Assembly (NCBI GenBank): GCA_036518955.1
Contig: DATDMG010000138.1
Location: 1-13,779 of the forward strand
Reading direction: 5' to 3'
Source of the DNA: DATDMG01 sp036518955
Lineage (GTDB): Bacteria > Actinomycetota > Actinomycetes > Actinomycetales > Kineosporiaceae
DNA length: 13,779 bases
In this document: one piece after another, positions 6,117 to 13,324 of the stretch
Layout: each line of letters begins with the position of its first letter
Numbering within the stretch: position 1 is the stretch's first letter
Position numbers and translations under genes: made by a program
Notes under the pieces: model-generated
Seen by the model: the letters and a program-made list of their open reading frames with translations, nothing else
Database searches by the model: none
What the model was told of the DNA's origin: nothing

Positions 6117-7781
6117 TCATCGCTGACCTGGCACCGCGGCATCCACCGGGGCGTCCGGCAACCGCACCTGCAGCCAGGTGACGGTGCCGGCGTGGATCTT
6201 CTCGATCATGTGGCGCCGAGGCTTGCCGGTCTCGGTCAGGCACCCCTCCTCGACGGTGGGAAAGCGGTCCACCACGGCGTAGCTGCGCACCCGCTCCCAG
6301 GCGTGCAGGCGGGCGTTGGCCGCGTGCAGCCCCGCCCGCAGGACGTCGTCCGCCCGGCGCGCGCCGTCGGTGACGAAGAGCAGGGCCCCGAGCCGGCCCC
6401 CCGGTCGCAGGGACACGTGGCAGGCCTCGGCACCGGTCGCTGCGCGCAGCGCCGCCTCGATGCGGGCGAGGAAGACCTTCTCCCCGCTGGGCAGCACGAG
6501 GAAGTCGCGCAGGCGCCCGCGGATCCGCAGGAACCCGTCGGCGTCGAACTCCCCGGCGTCCGCCGTCGGCTCGAACCTGCCCTCCTCCCAGGAGTGACGC
6601 CGAGCGGTGCCGTCCGCCAACCGTTCGTGCAGGAACGGCGTCGGCGTCCGGACCAGGATCTCCGAGGTGCCCGGATCGATGCGCACCTCACCCCACGGGA
6701 TCGGGCGGCCGACCGTCCCCGGTCGGCGGTCGGCCGGCGTGTTCAGCGCGATCATGCCGAGCTCGGTGGTCCCGTAGACCTCGTAGAGCGGCACCCCGGC
6801 GGCGAGCAGCTCGCTCATCAGCGCCGGGTCGGTCGGTGCGCTGCCCACGAAGACGGTGCGGATGGCCGGGCCGAACACCGCCCGGTAGGCCGCGGCGGGG
6901 TCGACACCACGGGCGGCGACCGCGGACGTCACCTGCTTGCGCACGTGTTCCAGGACCCTGGGCACGGTCACGTGCAACGTGGGGGCCAGGTGGGCACCGT
7001 CCGCCGCGAACGTCGCCGGGTCCGACAGGACGACGTCGAGGCCGTTCCCCAGGGCCCAGTAGAGCATCATCCGCTGTGGGAGGTGCGACAGCGGCAGGTA
7101 CAGCAGGAGCCGGTCCCCGCGGCCGAACCCGTAGATCTCGGCGAACCGGTCCATCGTGAACAGCAGCGGCGCCGCGGCGACCGTGAACAGCTTGGGCGCC
7201 GACAGCGTCCCGCTGGTGGACACCACGGTGAACGGACCCCGCCGCGGCGGGCACCTCAGTTCGGCCCCGGGACCGCCGCTGAGGTCGCCCACCGTGGGCG
7301 TGCCGGACGGGGCACCGGACCCGGTGCCGGACCCGGTGCCGGACCCGGTGCCGGACCCGGTGCCGGACGGGCCCCGGAGGAGGACGACGTCCAGGCCGCG
7401 GTCGCGGAACACCGGCACCGCGTCGAGCCGGTCGGTGAGGACCAGCGTGCATCCGCTCTCGACCGCCACGGACACCGCCCGGGAGAGCGGGGCGCTCGGG
7501 TACAGGGCGACCGACACGGCGCCGGTGAGGACGCACGCCAGATCGGCGAGGACCCACTCGTAACCGGTGGCCCCGTGGATCGCGACCCGGTCGCCCGGCC
7601 GCAGCCCACGGCCGGCGAGCGCGACGGCCAGCGCCGCCGCGTCCGCCCGGCACCGGGCGTGGGACACCCGGACCACCTCGCCGTCCCGGCGGAAGAGGAC
7701 CGACGCCGCCTCCTCCCGCCGCAGGTCGTCGAGGATCCCGGGGAGCGGGCAGGACTCCGGTGCCCCGGTGCCACCGGTCAC
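6117..7781 (-). CDS. AMP-forming acyl/aryl-CoA ligase (ANL superfamily)
   Basis: A 554-residue adenylating enzyme that should activate a carboxylic acid as acyl-AMP and pass it to CoA or a carrier thiol. Seen: the phosphate-binding loop STSGTLSAPK (188-197), the A5 motif YGTTE (336-340), the hinge region GRLRDF (422-427), and the C-terminal lysine in LTETGKPRR (K520). The motif normally read as T-G-D before the hinge is A-G-E here (409-411), a conservative change at the ribose-binding acid. Residues 140-155 are four GTGS units encoded by a tandem DNA repeat. The GTG start at 7781 overlaps the HDO stop codon by 4 bp (GTGA), matching other junctions in the operon; the frame is open further upstream into the HDO gene. 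No carrier protein is visible in the window, so CoA is the likelier acceptor. The substrate is unknown. Confidence 0.88.
   Translation of the reverse strand: MTGGTGAPESCPLPGILDDLRREEAASVLFRRDGEVVRVSHARCRADAAALAVALAGRGLRPGDRVAIHGATGYEWVLADLACVLTGAVSVALYPSAPLSRAVSVAVESGCTLVLTDRLDAVPVFRDRGLDVVLLRGPSGTGSGTGSGTGSGTGSGAPSGTPTVGDLSGGPGAELRCPPRRGPFTVVSTSGTLSAPKLFTVAAAPLLFTMDRFAEIYGFGRGDRLLLYLPLSHLPQRMMLYWALGNGLDVVLSDPATFAADGAHLAPTLHVTVPRVLEHVRKQVTSAVAARGVDPAAAYRAVFGPAIRTVFVGSAPTDPALMSELLAAGVPLYEVYGTTELGMIALNTPADRRPGTVGRPIPWGEVRIDPGTSEILVRTPTPFLHERLADGTARRHSWEEGRFEPTADAGEFDADGFLRIRGRLRDFLVLPSGEKVFLARIEAALRAATGAEACHVSLRPGGRLGALLFVTDGARRADDVLRAGLHAANARLHAWERVRSYAVVDRFPTVEEGCLTETGKPRRHMIEKIHAGTVTWLQVRLPDAPVDAAVPGQR
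7315..7368. repeat. 12-bp tandem repeat inside the ligase gene
   Basis: The unit CCGGACCCGGTG is repeated perfectly four times, plus a half unit CCGGAC. On the coding (minus) strand it encodes Gly-Thr-Gly-Ser units in a loop between the N-terminal subdomain and the phosphate-binding loop of the ligase. The length is a multiple of three, so copy-number change keeps the frame. It is likely a length-variable linker. Confidence 0.9.
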
Positions 7782-8443
7782 GCCTCGGCCAATCCCTTGG
7801 CCATGGCGTCCGAGAACAGCTGACCGTACGCCCGTAGCGTGTACTGCCACGTGCTGACCATCAGGTCGTACCGGGTCGCGGACGTGGCGGCCCGGTCGAA
7901 CGCCTTGTGCACGAGGTCGACGTGCTCCTGGTCGGCCTCGGCGTGCACCCTCAGGAAGCTCAGCGCGGGGGTCGCGAAGGGGTAGCTCGTCATGGCCGCC
8001 GACACCTTGGGCCCGAGCGACGCGCCGAGCCCTTCGGTGGCCGCGGCGAACCCCAGGAGGGCGGCCGGGTCCTTCCTGGATACCAGCCAGTGGTTCTGGC
8101 CCACCATCGTCCAGGTGCCGAGCCCGGGCAGACCGGCGAGGTAGCTGCCGGTGTCGTAGCCGAGGTGTTTCAGGTCCTGGACGCAGAGGCGGTCGTGGTG
8201 ACGCTCCTCGACGGCGAGGTTGAGGAAGAAGTCCTGCAGCCAGCCCTCGGTGCAGTGCGAGGCCGCGGCGGACAGGAAGAAGGGCGTCTGGTGGACCAGG
8301 AAGTACGTCTCCCTCAGGTACGCGGCGTAGACGGATTCGGTGAGGCCGCCCCCCAGGATGAGACTGATGAAGGGATGCTCCACGACCTCCGTCCGGAGGG
8401 TGGGGTCCACCTCGCGGGCGGCCGTGTCGAAGGGGCTCGTCAT
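7778..8443 (-). CDS. Heme-oxygenase-fold diiron oxidase (HDO/TenA-like iron enzyme)
   Basis: A 221-residue, all-helical protein of the iron-containing heme-oxygenase-like superfamily. Candidate metal ligands are E80xxH83 in VEERHH (78-83), Glu137 in ATEGLG, and the triplet H167-x3-D171-x2-H174 in HAEADQEH. That last spacing matches the C-terminal ligand helix of characterised HDOs such as SznF; ExxH plus a later Glu matches UndA-type enzymes. HDOs use dioxygen for N-oxygenation, C-C cleavage or desaturation, with amino acids, fatty acids or amines as substrates. The ATG at 8443 has GGAGG seven bases upstream and overlaps the stop of the ferritin-like gene by 4 bp (8440-8443), so the two oxygenases are coupled. 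The reaction is unknown. A cofactor-free PqqC/TenA role is less likely given the full ligand set. Confidence 0.85.
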   Translation of the reverse strand: MTSPFDTAAREVDPTLRTEVVEHPFISLILGGGLTESVYAAYLRETYFLVHQTPFFLSAAASHCTEGWLQDFFLNLAVEERHHDRLCVQDLKHLGYDTGSYLAGLPGLGTWTMVGQNHWLVSRKDPAALLGFAAATEGLGASLGPKVSAAMTSYPFATPALSFLRVHAEADQEHVDLVHKAFDRAATSATRYDLMVSTWQYTLRAYGQLFSDAMAKGLAEA

Positions 8444-9159
8444 CGCAGGTCCTCCGCGATCCCGATCTTGCCCATCACCTGGTGGAAGCGTTCCCGCGTC
8501 CGCGGGACGTAGTCCTGTCCCACGAAGCCCGCCTCCATCGCCCAGGCGATGCTCTCCTTCAGCTCCCCGCCGAGGTACCCCTCCATGTGGTCGCGGTACC
8601 AGCGGGCGTAGTCCACGGCGCGCTTGCGCGCCTGGTCGTTGCCTTCGAGGAGCTGCTTCGCGACGGTGATCCCGAAGCCGACGTGCCGCCGTTCCTCCCG
8701 TTCGATCCGGTCGAACTGGTAGAAGTACTGCGGCTTGCCCTGCCCGAGCTGGTAGAGCTCCTCCATCGCGAGCACCCCCTCGGCGTACAGGTTGAGCCCG
8801 ATGAGCACCTCGACCTCGTCGTCCGAGTAGTGGAGCCTGGCGAAGCGGGCGCCGATGTCGTCGATCCGATAGGCGTCGTGGTCGAACCCGCCCCACGGCT
8901 GGCCCAGCCGCTCGACACCCTCGCGGAACAGCCGGGCGTGCTGCACCTCGTCGGCGGCGTGGGTGATGAGGTAGTTCTTGTCCCGCAGGCTCCGGCGGCG
9001 CGGCAGCCACCGGGCGCACAAGTCGATGATCTCGAGCTCGGAGTAGTAGAAGTTGACGTAGACCGTGAGGATCAGACGCCAGGCGTCGGGGCCGTACTGC
9101 TCGACAATCTCCTCCTTGTAGGTCGTCGAACGGTCGGGTGCTGCGAGGGCATCCCCCAC
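8440..9159 (-). CDS. Ferritin-like diiron oxygenase/oxidase
   Basis: A 239-residue helical protein with the complete ferritin-like carboxylate-bridged diiron pattern: Glu41 or Glu43 in SELEIID, E71xxH74 in ADEVQHA, Glu127 in YAEGVLA, and E156xxH159 in REERRHV. This E, ExxH, E, ExxH order is the ligand set of the diiron oxygenase, PaaA/PaaC-like and ribonucleotide-reductase-like proteins. Proteins of this type hydroxylate, epoxidise, desaturate or N-oxygenate. The GTG start at 9159 has AAAGGAG nine bases upstream; an ATG at 9152 is out of frame. It is followed with a 4-bp overlap by the HDO gene, a second and unrelated diiron fold. No dedicated reductase or ferredoxin gene is seen. The substrate is unknown. 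Confidence 0.85.
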   Translation of the reverse strand: MGDALAAPDRSTTYKEEIVEQYGPDAWRLILTVYVNFYYSELEIIDLCARWLPRRRSLRDKNYLITHAADEVQHARLFREGVERLGQPWGGFDHDAYRIDDIGARFARLHYSDDEVEVLIGLNLYAEGVLAMEELYQLGQGKPQYFYQFDRIEREERRHVGFGITVAKQLLEGNDQARKRAVDYARWYRDHMEGYLGGELKESIAWAMEAGFVGQDYVPRTRERFHQVMGKIGIAEDLR

Positions 9160-9194
9160 GTCGTCACGCTCCTTTCAGTGCCGATCCACACCAG

Positions 9195-9758
9195 TTAGGC
9201 CGACGGACTGGGCGCGGAGGCCTGGAACACGTCCTCGACCTCGATGTCCAGCGCTTTCAGGAACCGGCTCGTGAGGTTGTACATCCCCACGGCCAGCACG
9301 ACCGTGACGAGCTCGTCAGGGGCGAACTCCGACGCCAGCCGCGACCGCAGCTCGTCGGTCACCCCGTCCGGGTCCCGGGTGAGGGTGTCGGCCAGGTTCA
9401 GCATGAGAGCCTCGCGCTCGGCGAACACCGCCTGCTGCGCGGCGAGGACGCCGACGGCGGCCAGCTCCTCGTCGGAGACGCCGGCCCGGCGGGCCGACGC
9501 GGTCATGTGCGTGACGCAGTAGCTGCAGTCCTGCGCCTTCGCCGTCCCCAGGGCGGCCAGGGCCCGGAGCCGTGGGCCGATGGCCGGGGAGGCGTAGACC
9601 TGCGCCCACAGCGGAACGAAACTCACCAGCAGCTCCGGGCTGTGGCTCATGGCGCGCAGGATGTTCGGGACGAAGCCGTACTCGCGCTCGACGGCCTCGA
9701 ACACCGCCGACACCTCCGGCGGCACCTGGTCTGCGGACAGCAGCTCGACGACAGCCAT
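9195..9758 (-). CDS. Carboxymuconolactone decarboxylase/AhpD-like protein
   Basis: A 187-residue helical protein of the CMD/AhpD superfamily. The redox-type motif DCSYCVTH (77-84) gives Cys78-x2-Cys81-x2-His84, and the segment YGFVPNILRAMSHSP (27-41) is typical of the family. Such proteins act as peroxidase partners (AhpD), decarboxylases, or catalysts of unusual steps in natural-product pathways. I chose the ATG at 9758 because GGGAG lies about nine bases upstream; a GTG at 9776 overlapping the upstream stop is in frame but has no ribosome site. It follows the halogenase-like gene by 14 bases. With two diiron enzymes beside it, a peroxide-handling or redox role is attractive but inferred. 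Confidence 0.88.
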   Translation of the reverse strand: MAVVELLSADQVPPEVSAVFEAVEREYGFVPNILRAMSHSPELLVSFVPLWAQVYASPAIGPRLRALAALGTAKAQDCSYCVTHMTASARRAGVSDEELAAVGVLAAQQAVFAEREALMLNLADTLTRDPDGVTDELRSRLASEFAPDELVTVVLAVGMYNLTSRFLKALDIEVEDVFQASAPSPSA

Positions 9759-9772
9759 GGTGTCGGCTCCCG

Positions 9773-11371
9773 TCACTCGCCGGCCGGCTGCAGCAGGCCG
9801 TAGCTCACGGCCTCGTGCACCAGGCTCTGCGCGGATTCGCGGGAGCAACCCGACCGGGCCATCACCTCCGCCACGAGTTCCTCGCTGTTGCGGACGCCGT
9901 CCGCCGCGTCGAGCAGGGTCTCGATGGCCGACGTCAGCGGCAGGCTGATGCCGGCCGCCGCGCAGACCGAGCGGGCGGAACGCAGGTGCGGCCCGTCCAC
10001 CGCGAGGTCCTCCACGATCTGCAGGTCCGCGGCGTGGGTCAGCTGCTGGGCGGAGTGGACGCCGACTCCGGTCGCCTTGCCGTCGAAGATCTGCTCGATC
10101 GTGCCGCGCAGCTCCCCCGGCACGTTCAGGTGCCCCAGGTAGCGGCTGTACCAGGAGCGGTGGGTGAAGGCGCCCGCGATGAGCGAGATGAATGCCTTCT
10201 CCGGGTCGAGACCGGGGACGTCGAACTGGCTGCGGGCGTGCCAGAAGTACGAGTCCTTGGAGCCGCCGTGCCCGCTGTAGAGGAAGTACACCTGGGCCCG
10301 CAACCGCTCGAACTCCCGACGGTACGCCGATTCGTAGAAGGACAGGGCGCGCGCCGGCTCGACGTCGGCGCCGTCCAGGATGGTGTTGACGGTCACCGCG
10401 GCGAGGAACCCGCTGAGCATGGCCAGGTGGACGCCGGTCGAGAACAGCGGGTCGATGAAGCAGGCGGCATCGCCCACCGCGATGTAGCCGTCCCCGGCGA
10501 AGCGGTCGTAGGTGTAGGACCAGTCCCGGGCCGCGTGGATCTCGTCGACGCGGGTGGCGCCCTCCAGTCGGGCGCGCAGCTCCGGGGTGCGGTCCAGGCA
10601 CTCGGCGTAGAAGGCCTCCAGGCCCATCTCCCGGCGGTCCTGCAGAGTCTGCGCGTCGACGACGACTCCCACGCTGGTGCGGTCGTCGCGCAGCGGGATG
10701 AACCACCACCAGCCGTCGTCGAACGTGGGCAGGAACGTGTTGCCCGCATCCAACCCGGGGGGTCGGAGGGCTCCCTGCCAGTACGTCCAGACCGCCATGT
10801 TCCGCAGGTAGGGGTCCCACTGCTGGGAGTGCAGGCGCTTCGTCACGGTGCCGCCCTGGCCGGAGGCGTCGACGATCCACCGGGTGCGCAGGGTGGTCGA
10901 GCCGCCCACGCCGTCCGCGACGGTGACGGTCGCGAGACCCGTCCGGTCGTAGTCCTGCAGGTCGAAATCGGTGACCCGGTGCCCGTGCCGCACCTGGGCC
11001 CCGTGCTCGGCGGCGTTGTCCAGGAGCAGCGCGTCGAAGGCGCCGCGCTCGACCTGGTACCCGTAGTCGTAGGGCATCGCCAGGGCGTCCTTGAAGTACA
11101 CCGCCCAGGGCTCGCGGTTGGCTCCCCAGACCCATTCGACGCCGTACTTCTTGATGTATCCGTCAGCCTCCAGCCGGTCAAGGACGCCGATCTTGGCGAG
11201 CAGGTCCGCCGTCCCCGACAGCAGCGATTCGCCGATGTGGTACCGGGGGAACGTCGCCGACTCGAGGATCAGCACACGCTTTCCGAAATCGGCCAGCAGC
11301 GTGCCGCTCATGGCACCGCCGGGGCCGCCGCCGATGACCACCACGTCATACACGTTCTGCTCTTCGGACAT
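9773..11371 (-). CDS. Flavin-dependent halogenase-like oxidoreductase
   Basis: A 532-residue FAD protein. The dinucleotide-binding start VVVIGGGPGGA (10-20) and the segment FPRYHIGESLL (41-51) mark the flavin-dependent halogenase/PHBH-type family. Diagnostic halogenase elements are GWWWFIP (220-226, the W-x-W-x-I-P motif) and GDAACFIDPLFSTGVH (300-315). The segment IKKYGVEWVWG (73-83) carries Lys74/Lys75 at the position of the catalytic lysine in carrier- or phenol-acting halogenases such as PltA. Halogenation is therefore likely, though family members exist that hydroxylate instead. The ATG at 11371 is preferred over one at 11383 because the Shine-Dalgarno GAGGAGA lies between them. No flavin reductase is present, so reduced flavin must come from elsewhere. 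It follows the FeeM-like gene by 46 bases. Substrate unknown. Confidence 0.88.
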   Translation of the reverse strand: MSEEQNVYDVVVIGGGPGGAMSGTLLADFGKRVLILESATFPRYHIGESLLSGTADLLAKIGVLDRLEADGYIKKYGVEWVWGANREPWAVYFKDALAMPYDYGYQVERGAFDALLLDNAAEHGAQVRHGHRVTDFDLQDYDRTGLATVTVADGVGGSTTLRTRWIVDASGQGGTVTKRLHSQQWDPYLRNMAVWTYWQGALRPPGLDAGNTFLPTFDDGWWWFIPLRDDRTSVGVVVDAQTLQDRREMGLEAFYAECLDRTPELRARLEGATRVDEIHAARDWSYTYDRFAGDGYIAVGDAACFIDPLFSTGVHLAMLSGFLAAVTVNTILDGADVEPARALSFYESAYRREFERLRAQVYFLYSGHGGSKDSYFWHARSQFDVPGLDPEKAFISLIAGAFTHRSWYSRYLGHLNVPGELRGTIEQIFDGKATGVGVHSAQQLTHAADLQIVEDLAVDGPHLRSARSVCAAAGISLPLTSAIETLLDAADGVRNSEELVAEVMARSGCSRESAQSLVHEAVSYGLLQPAGE

Positions 11372-11417
11372 GACTCTCCTCATGGGCGGTGACAGTGGCA
11401 GGCTTCGCGGGCCGAAC

Positions 11418-12095
11418 TCAGTGGTAGACCCGGACGGTCGGGTCCCGCTCGATCAGGTAGCGGTAGAACGGAGAATTGCTGCGGAACGTCCGGGAGAATA
11501 GTTCACCCACCCGCAGCAGCAGTGCGACGCTGCGGTCCGGCTCGGCGAGCTCCGTGTCGACGAACTCGATTCCGGTGTCCTCGAAGCCGATGGCCAGCAA
11601 CGTGGTCATGGGGGTGGTCGCCGTGTTGAGGAAGAGGTCGGCGACGATGTGGGTCCAGCCGTGGGTGAGGCACCAGTGCAGGCAGCCCTTGACGAGGCCG
11701 GCGAAGACTCCGTAAGGAAAGGCCTCGAGGCGGACGTTGCGATACGCGTTCAGAACCATGAGCCGCTGGCACTCGATGAGTCGGCGGCTGCCGGGAGCGC
11801 CCCGCAGTGGATCGACGGAGGCGAACTGCTCGACCGGCAGGCCCTGCGCCGAGTCGGCCACCAGTCGCATGATCCCTACGAGCCGGCCCGCATCCGCGGC
11901 CACCAGGTAGGTCGAGGACGCATGGTAAGGGTCCTTTGTCAGAGGAATGGCGTCGGGGCCGAGCCAGCCACATTCTCGCCCGTAGACGTCGTCGCAGACG
12001 AGGTTGACGCCGTCAAAATCATCCTGGGTCTGTGCGAGATATACGCCGGAGTTGATCTGACCCGAGACGGGAGCATCGACGAAGCGCCACACCAT
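11418..12095 (-). CDS. FeeM-type N-acyl amino acid synthase (GNAT fold)
   Basis: A 225-residue GNAT-fold protein resembling FeeM, the N-acyl tyrosine synthase from soil metagenomes, and more distantly the LuxI acyl-homoserine-lactone synthases. Evidence: GRLVGIMRLV (70-79); the core motif IECQRLMVLNAYR (107-119) with E108-x2-R111, as in the E-x2-R catalytic motif of LuxI-like enzymes; and a later helix/strand pair LVKGCLHWCLTHGWTHIVAD. The family transfers an acyl chain from an acyl carrier or CoA to an amino acid amine. The ATG at 12095 has GGGAG/GAGAAG upstream; an upstream extension to 12188 lacks a ribosome site. It is the first gene of the eight-gene run, 102 bases after the transposase-derived gene. 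Acyl donor and acceptor are unknown; the operon's CoA ligase could supply the donor. Confidence 0.8.
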   Translation of the reverse strand: MVWRFVDAPVSGQINSGVYLAQTQDDFDGVNLVCDDVYGRECGWLGPDAIPLTKDPYHASSTYLVAADAGRLVGIMRLVADSAQGLPVEQFASVDPLRGAPGSRRLIECQRLMVLNAYRNVRLEAFPYGVFAGLVKGCLHWCLTHGWTHIVADLFLNTATTPMTTLLAIGFEDTGIEFVDTELAEPDRSVALLLRVGELFSRTFRSNSPFYRYLIERDPTVRVYH

Positions 12096-12110
12096 TGTTC
12101 TTCTCTCCCT

Positions 12111-12188
12111 GTGAAACCCCGGGGTGATCCCTGTCGAAGCTACCGAACGGCGCCCGGAATAGACCACCCCGCAACAGGGCCGTTTCAC
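12111..12188. promoter_or_regulatory. Intergenic region with multiple dyads upstream of the FeeM-like gene
   Basis: GTGAAAC (12111-12117) is mirrored by GTTTCAC (12182-12188). Inside lie the palindrome ACCCCGGGGT (12116-12125), CGGGGTG (12120-12126) mirrored by CACCCCG (12165-12171), and CCCTGT (12129-12134) mirrored by ACAGGG (12174-12179). The arms are not in an order that would form one nested hairpin. This is the only space between the transposase-derived gene and the operon, so it probably holds the operon's leader or operator. No convincing -10/-35 pair was found. Confidence 0.4.
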
Positions 12189-12197
12189 GCACGGCGC

Positions 12198-13094
12198 TCA
12201 ACGGAATTCTGAGACATCGTCCCTCCCGGTATCGCCGACCGACGCCGCCCATGCGGCGACGAGCGACTGCCAGGGCTGCGTGGGCGCTGTCTCGTGCAGG
12301 CACAGGCGCGGCTGGCCCGACCACCAGGCGCGCGTCGCCGGGGAGTCCCGCAACGTGGAGGCGGCGAACGGGTCGCACACCACATGCAGGCGCTCGGACC
12401 CGAACCGGCGGACCGCCGACCGGACCAGCTCGCCGGGGGACGCCACCGGCCCGAGCACGCCCTGGGCGGGGGTCGGGGGGTCGAGCAGCAGGGCGGCAGC
12501 CCGGCCCCTGATCCCCGCGCACTGCCCGACGATCACGAAGTGGCGGGCCTCGAGGAACGGGCGGGTGCCGAATTTCAGCGTACCGGTGCGCTGCGGTGCC
12601 AGACCGACCTCCCGCCAGCAGCGGGAGACGCTGGCCGCGCTGACGCCGAGCGCGTGAGCGAGCGCTCGGCACGTCCACGCGGGCCGACCGGACGGCGGCC
12701 GGGCCGTCGTCCGCACGATGAGTTCCCGGTCCACCGCGCGGGGGCGACCGGTGCGCTCGTCGTCCCCGAGGCCACGCAACCCGTGATCGAGGTACCTGCG
12801 CTGCCAACGCAGCACGGTAGGCAGGGACACCCCGACCCGGGCTGCGATGGCCGCGTTGGAGTGCCCGTCCGCCGCCAGCAGCACGATGAGTGCCCGGCTG
12901 CGCCGCACCTCGTCACCCGTGGACCCGGTCGCCAGGCCGAGCAGTTCCCGACGGGCGCTCCCGCTCAGCGGGAGGGGGCCCTGGGCGGACGCCCGCGCGG
13001 GCGCCTCGCGCGCCGCGGGAGGCAACCACTCCGTGCGCCGTTCGACGGACCCGTTCCAGGCGGACCGGGCGGCTGGCCTCGTCGTCGACTCCAT
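12198..13094 (-). CDS. Transposase-derived (IS630-type) helix-turn-helix protein, probably a domesticated regulator
   Basis: A 298-residue intact protein built like an IS630 transposase but without its catalytic centre. The first HTH covers about 60-110 (AAIAARVGVSLPTVLRW, 81-97), followed by a GRPR linker (117-120). The second HTH covers about 138-168 (CRALAHALGVSAASVSRCW, 142-160). The remnant DDE core has DPP (205-207) where DE is usual, and LHVVCDPF (236-243) where LVxDNY is usual. Near the end, SLVAAW (277-282) replaces the NxVERW motif with the catalytic Glu lost. Only about 36 residues separate the first two acidic positions, far fewer than in active elements, and the C-terminal helix is missing. 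The ATG at 13094 has an AGGTG site. The reading frame is clean, which favours selection as a DNA-binding regulator of the neighbouring operon; this role is inference. Confidence 0.75.
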   Translation of the reverse strand: MESTTRPAARSAWNGSVERRTEWLPPAAREAPARASAQGPLPLSGSARRELLGLATGSTGDEVRRSRALIVLLAADGHSNAAIAARVGVSLPTVLRWQRRYLDHGLRGLGDDERTGRPRAVDRELIVRTTARPPSGRPAWTCRALAHALGVSAASVSRCWREVGLAPQRTGTLKFGTRPFLEARHFVIVGQCAGIRGRAAALLLDPPTPAQGVLGPVASPGELVRSAVRRFGSERLHVVCDPFAASTLRDSPATRAWWSGQPRLCLHETAPTQPWQSLVAAWAASVGDTGRDDVSEFR

Positions 13095-13164
13095 GTGGGC
13101 ACCTCACCTCGAACGGACGTCGGTCACCCGGGGCGTCGGGCCGGCGGCGCACCGCGCCGATGCT

Positions 13165-13182
13165 GCCACCGGTCACGGTGGC
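13165..13182. promoter_or_regulatory. Perfect 7-bp-arm dyad in the leader of the transposase-derived gene
   Basis: GCCACCG-GTCA-CGGTGGC lies 71-88 bases upstream of the gene's ATG. It could be an operator or a leader hairpin. GC-rich DNA makes short dyads common, so confidence is modest. Confidence 0.35.
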
Positions 13183-13324
13183 GCCGGGGACGGCGAACCC
13201 GGCGGGCGTGCGAAGCAGCGGATAGACCGGAAGAAACGGTGGCCACAAATACCTTCACCGACGGTCGGCGCCGACCACCCGGAGTACGACGGCGGGCCCT
13301 CCGGGAGGGGCTTGCGACGATATG

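Noticed and set aside
7315..7368. CRISPR-like or regulatory repeat
   Set aside because: It is a short uninterrupted in-frame tandem repeat within a coding sequence, with no spacers.
9195..9776. GTG start at 9776 for the AhpD-like protein
   Set aside because: It is in frame and overlaps the upstream stop, but lacks a ribosome site, whereas the ATG at 9758 has one.
9195..11135. 646-residue minus-strand frame ending in the AhpD-like protein
   Set aside because: The N-terminal part is an off-frame reading of the halogenase-like gene; the AhpD-like domain begins at 9758.
12198..13094. Active IS630 insertion sequence
   Set aside because: Catalytic residues and a large part of the core are missing, and I found no convincing terminal inverted repeats or TA duplication around it.
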